The notes beneath the pieces are model-generated. The model searched no databases. It was not told the DNA's origin and saw only the letters and a list, made by a program, of their open reading frames with translations. 7,362 bases of DNA from Planctomycetota bacterium (GTDB lineage: Bacteria; Planctomycetota; UBA8742; SKZP01), in the NCBI GenBank assembly GCA_007127275.1, contig SKZP01000470.1, positions 1 through 7,362 on the forward strand, read 5' to 3'. A program made the position numbers and the translations under genes. Within the stretch, counting starts at the first letter, position 1. Each line of letters begins with the position of its first letter. Shown here piece by piece: positions 5,800 to 7,362 of this stretch.

Positions 5800-6780
5800 A
5801 TGATGCGACCCGTACGCTCCTGGTTGCCGACCTTGTCGGTTGCACTCGTCGGTTTGCTGCTCGCCGTGGCCGCGCTGTCGTTCGGCGTCGTTGCCGTCGG
5901 TTGCAGCGGTACGGGAGAGCAGAGTGAGGACGAGCGGTTTCATGTCGTCGCAACGACGGGGCAACTTGCCGACCTGGTGCGGCACGTCGCCGGCGAGCGG
6001 GTGCGGCTCACGCAGATCATGGGCGCGGGAGTGGATCCGCATCTTTATGTGGCGCGGGAGGCGGACAGTCGCGCCTTCGAGCGTGCCGATATGATCCTTT
6101 ACAATGGCCTGCTGCTCGAGGGACGACTCGGCGACACGTTGCGGCGCATGGGGGAGCGCAAGCCGGTGATTGCGGTGGCCGAGCAATTGCCCCGCGAGGC
6201 GTTGCTGGAGGAGCCGGAGGAAGACTCCGAGGCGAAGGATCCGCACGTATGGTTCGACCCGCGCTTGTGGCGCCACGCGGTGGACGTCGTGGCGGAGGCG
6301 CTAACCAAGGCGCTTCCCGAGCAGGCCGAGGCGTTCGCGGAACATGCGGTGGCCTACCAGGCGGAACTGGACGAGGCCTACGAACGGCTGCGCAAGCAGG
6401 TGGCGGGAATTCCGTCGCAGCAGCGGGTAATGATCACCGCGCACGACGCCTTTCAGTACTTCGGCCGTGCCTTCGACATCGAAGTGATGGGCATTCAGGG
6501 GATGACCACGGAGGCGGAAGCGGGGGTACAGCGGCGCGAGCAACTCGTGTCGCTGATCGTCGAGCGGCGCATCCCGGCAATCTTCATTGAGACGAGCGTG
6601 AACCCGCAATACGTCGAGGCCCTCGTCGAAGGGGCCGCCGCCCGCGGTCACCGCGTCGAGATCGGCGGGGCGTTATACTCCGACGCCATGGGAGAGCCCG
6701 GCACGGCTACGGGCACCTACCTCGGCATGCTGACGCACAACGTCACAACAATCGTCGAAGCGCTCTCGAAGCGCAGTTGA
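5800..6780 (+). CDS. Metal ABC transporter substrate-binding lipoprotein, TroA/ZnuA/MntA family, 326 aa
   Basis: The protein should capture Mn(II) or Zn(II) outside the inner membrane and deliver it to an ABC permease. The start at 5800 has GGAGG 7 bases upstream; the ATG at 5803 is an alternative. Residues 1-34 form a signal with a hydrophobic core, and Cys35 (VAVG|C) is a plausible lipidation site. The metal-binding set of the cluster A-I (TroA-like) family is complete: His81 in DPHLY, His149 in DPHVWFD, His215 in TAHDAFQYF and Asp295 in LYSDAMG. Three His plus Asp match TroA/ZnuA, whereas PsaA has Glu at the third position. Between the first two ligands, where ZnuA proteins often carry a His-rich loop, there is a short acidic stretch (EEPEEDSEAK, 137-146). 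The long central helix (about 173-203) links the two lobes. No ATPase or permease follows; the next gene is convergent. Metal choice cannot be settled from sequence. Confidence 0.93.
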   Translation: MMRPVRSWLPTLSVALVGLLLAVAALSFGVVAVGCSGTGEQSEDERFHVVATTGQLADLVRHVAGERVRLTQIMGAGVDPHLYVAREADSRAFERADMILYNGLLLEGRLGDTLRRMGERKPVIAVAEQLPREALLEEPEEDSEAKDPHVWFDPRLWRHAVDVVAEALTKALPEQAEAFAEHAVAYQAELDEAYERLRKQVAGIPSQQRVMITAHDAFQYFGRAFDIEVMGIQGMTTEAEAGVQRREQLVSLIVERRIPAIFIETSVNPQYVEALVEGAAARGHRVEIGGALYSDAMGEPGTATGTYLGMLTHNVTTIVEALSKRS

Positions 6781-6868
6781 ATCCTTGCACGCTGGCGCAA
6801 ACGTGCCCACGGGCCGGAGTCTTGGACTAAGTATTTCCTGTCAGCGCCTTAGTAGGGATCCCGTTCGG
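6781..6868. other. Convergent intergenic gap
   Basis: This gap separates the lipoprotein stop from the stop of the minus-strand SWIM-like gene. It has one weak hairpin, GCACG (6787-6791) with CGTGC (6802-6806), and no T-run, so no strong terminator is visible for either gene. Confidence 0.4.
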
Positions 6869-7362
6869 TTACGTCACGAACTCTTCCAGCGTCACACGGC
6901 GCTCGTAGGCAATCTTGGCGGCGAGGATGGGAACGGAGGGGCCTCGGTAGAGCTTGTTTTCCTTGTAGTACCAGTCGTCGCTCTCGGCGGAGATCAAGCG
7001 ACCGTCGAAGTCGAAGACGAGCTCGGGGTGGAAGGTCTTGTTGCCTTGGCTGACCTCGGCAGCGACGAAGATGCGCTGGCGGGCGGCGTCCTGCTTCGTC
7101 GTCTTCAGCTCGACCTTCTTTTCCTCGACGAGGCCGAGCGCTTCCTCCTCGCGTGGATCCCGGTAGAGGAGCGACTCCAGCGGCACGTCCTCCTTGATCA
7201 CCGGGCGGTAGCGGTAGACGTCGTCGCCGAAGTCGTACATCACCTTGCCGGCCTGGCAGAGAAACTTCAGGCCGTCCATGGTGACGTCGCGGCTCTTGCC
7301 CACCCGCTCGGCAATACTGTCGAGCGGCGCGGCGTTATGCGTTTTCAAGAACTCGAGCGCCA
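6869..7362 (-). CDS. C-terminal part of a SWIM-family-like protein with winged-helix segment and lost zinc ligands (partial)
   Basis: The gene runs off the right edge. A TTG at 7348 is internal, because the frame continues upstream as ALEFL without a stop, so the true start lies outside the window. The first visible 50 residues look like a winged-helix segment: ALEFLKTHNAAPLDSIAERV, then DGLKFLCQAGKVMYDF and DDVYRYRP, a pattern I associate with bacterial SWIM proteins. The end resembles a SWIM domain: a strand pair (HPELVFDFDGRLISAE), then WYYKENKLYRGP and ILAAKIAY. SWIM fingers bind zinc with Cys-x-Cys...Cys-x-His. Here the four positions read Ser-Asp-Asp and Ser-Val-Pro (about 6929-6982), so no ligand remains. 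The only visible cysteine is in FLCQAG. Role unknown; SWIM domains are linked to DNA or protein binding. The family call rests on recalled patterns. Confidence 0.65.
   Translation of the reverse strand, partial: ALEFLKTHNAAPLDSIAERVGKSRDVTMDGLKFLCQAGKVMYDFGDDVYRYRPVIKEDVPLESLLYRDPREEEALGLVEEKKVELKTTKQDAARQRIFVAAEVSQGNKTFHPELVFDFDGRLISAESDDWYYKENKLYRGPSVPILAAKIAYERRVTLEEFVT

Noticed and set aside
5530..6276. 248-codon minus-strand frame
   Set aside because: It is antisense to the well-identified metal-binding lipoprotein and has no translation signal or domain.
1..7362. A defence system, prophage or mobile element
   Set aside because: No transposase, integrase, nuclease, helicase, toxin or CRISPR signature appears in any frame. 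The genes present are envelope, transport and one partial regulatory-type protein.

Overview
The window is GC-rich chromosomal DNA from a diderm (Gram-negative-type) bacterium. A 257-residue secreted protein looks like an outer-membrane beta-barrel. A 1058-residue secreted protein combines a DUF2341-type domain, a long glycine-rich segment, four HYDIN/'choice-of-anchor D'-like repeats and a C-terminal Cys / hydrophobic / Arg-Arg-Arg sorting signal. A SWIM-type protein has its C-terminus at the right edge. This mix, plus the hairpin-rich intergenic DNA, is most like Planctomycetota or Myxococcota and neighbouring lineages. No marker gene is present to decide, so the taxonomic call is an inference.

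Layout from left to right. Bases 1-279 hold no gene I can support. A four-helix DoxX-like membrane protein (280-741, +) is followed by a strong hairpin at 786-830. The putative beta-barrel protein (904-1677, +) has its own signal peptide and ribosome binding site and ends at a perfect 11-bp terminator-like hairpin (1710-1737). Bases 1738-2169 are gene-free and contain an 18-bp perfect palindrome and a block of three inverted repeats. The large surface protein is on the minus strand (2170-5346). The divergent region 5347-5799 carries a 29-bp dyad upstream of the large gene. On the other side it has a good sigma-70-like promoter and a roughly 135-nt leader, which drive a TroA/ZnuA-like metal-binding lipoprotein (5800-6780, +). 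A convergent minus-strand gene (6869 to the right edge) encodes the C-terminal part of a SWIM-family-like protein whose zinc ligands all appear to be replaced.

The genes do not form one operon. Most have their own promoter or terminator signals, and strand changes separate the last three. The common theme is the cell envelope: a small inner-membrane protein, a barrel candidate, a giant surface protein and a metal-capture lipoprotein. I found no transposase, integrase, CRISPR array, tRNA, rRNA or recognisable defence system. The points most worth a second look are the ligand-less SWIM domain, the single-cysteine C-terminal anchor of the giant protein, the hairpin block at 2032-2152, the dyad at 5414-5442 and the long leader of the metal-binding lipoprotein.
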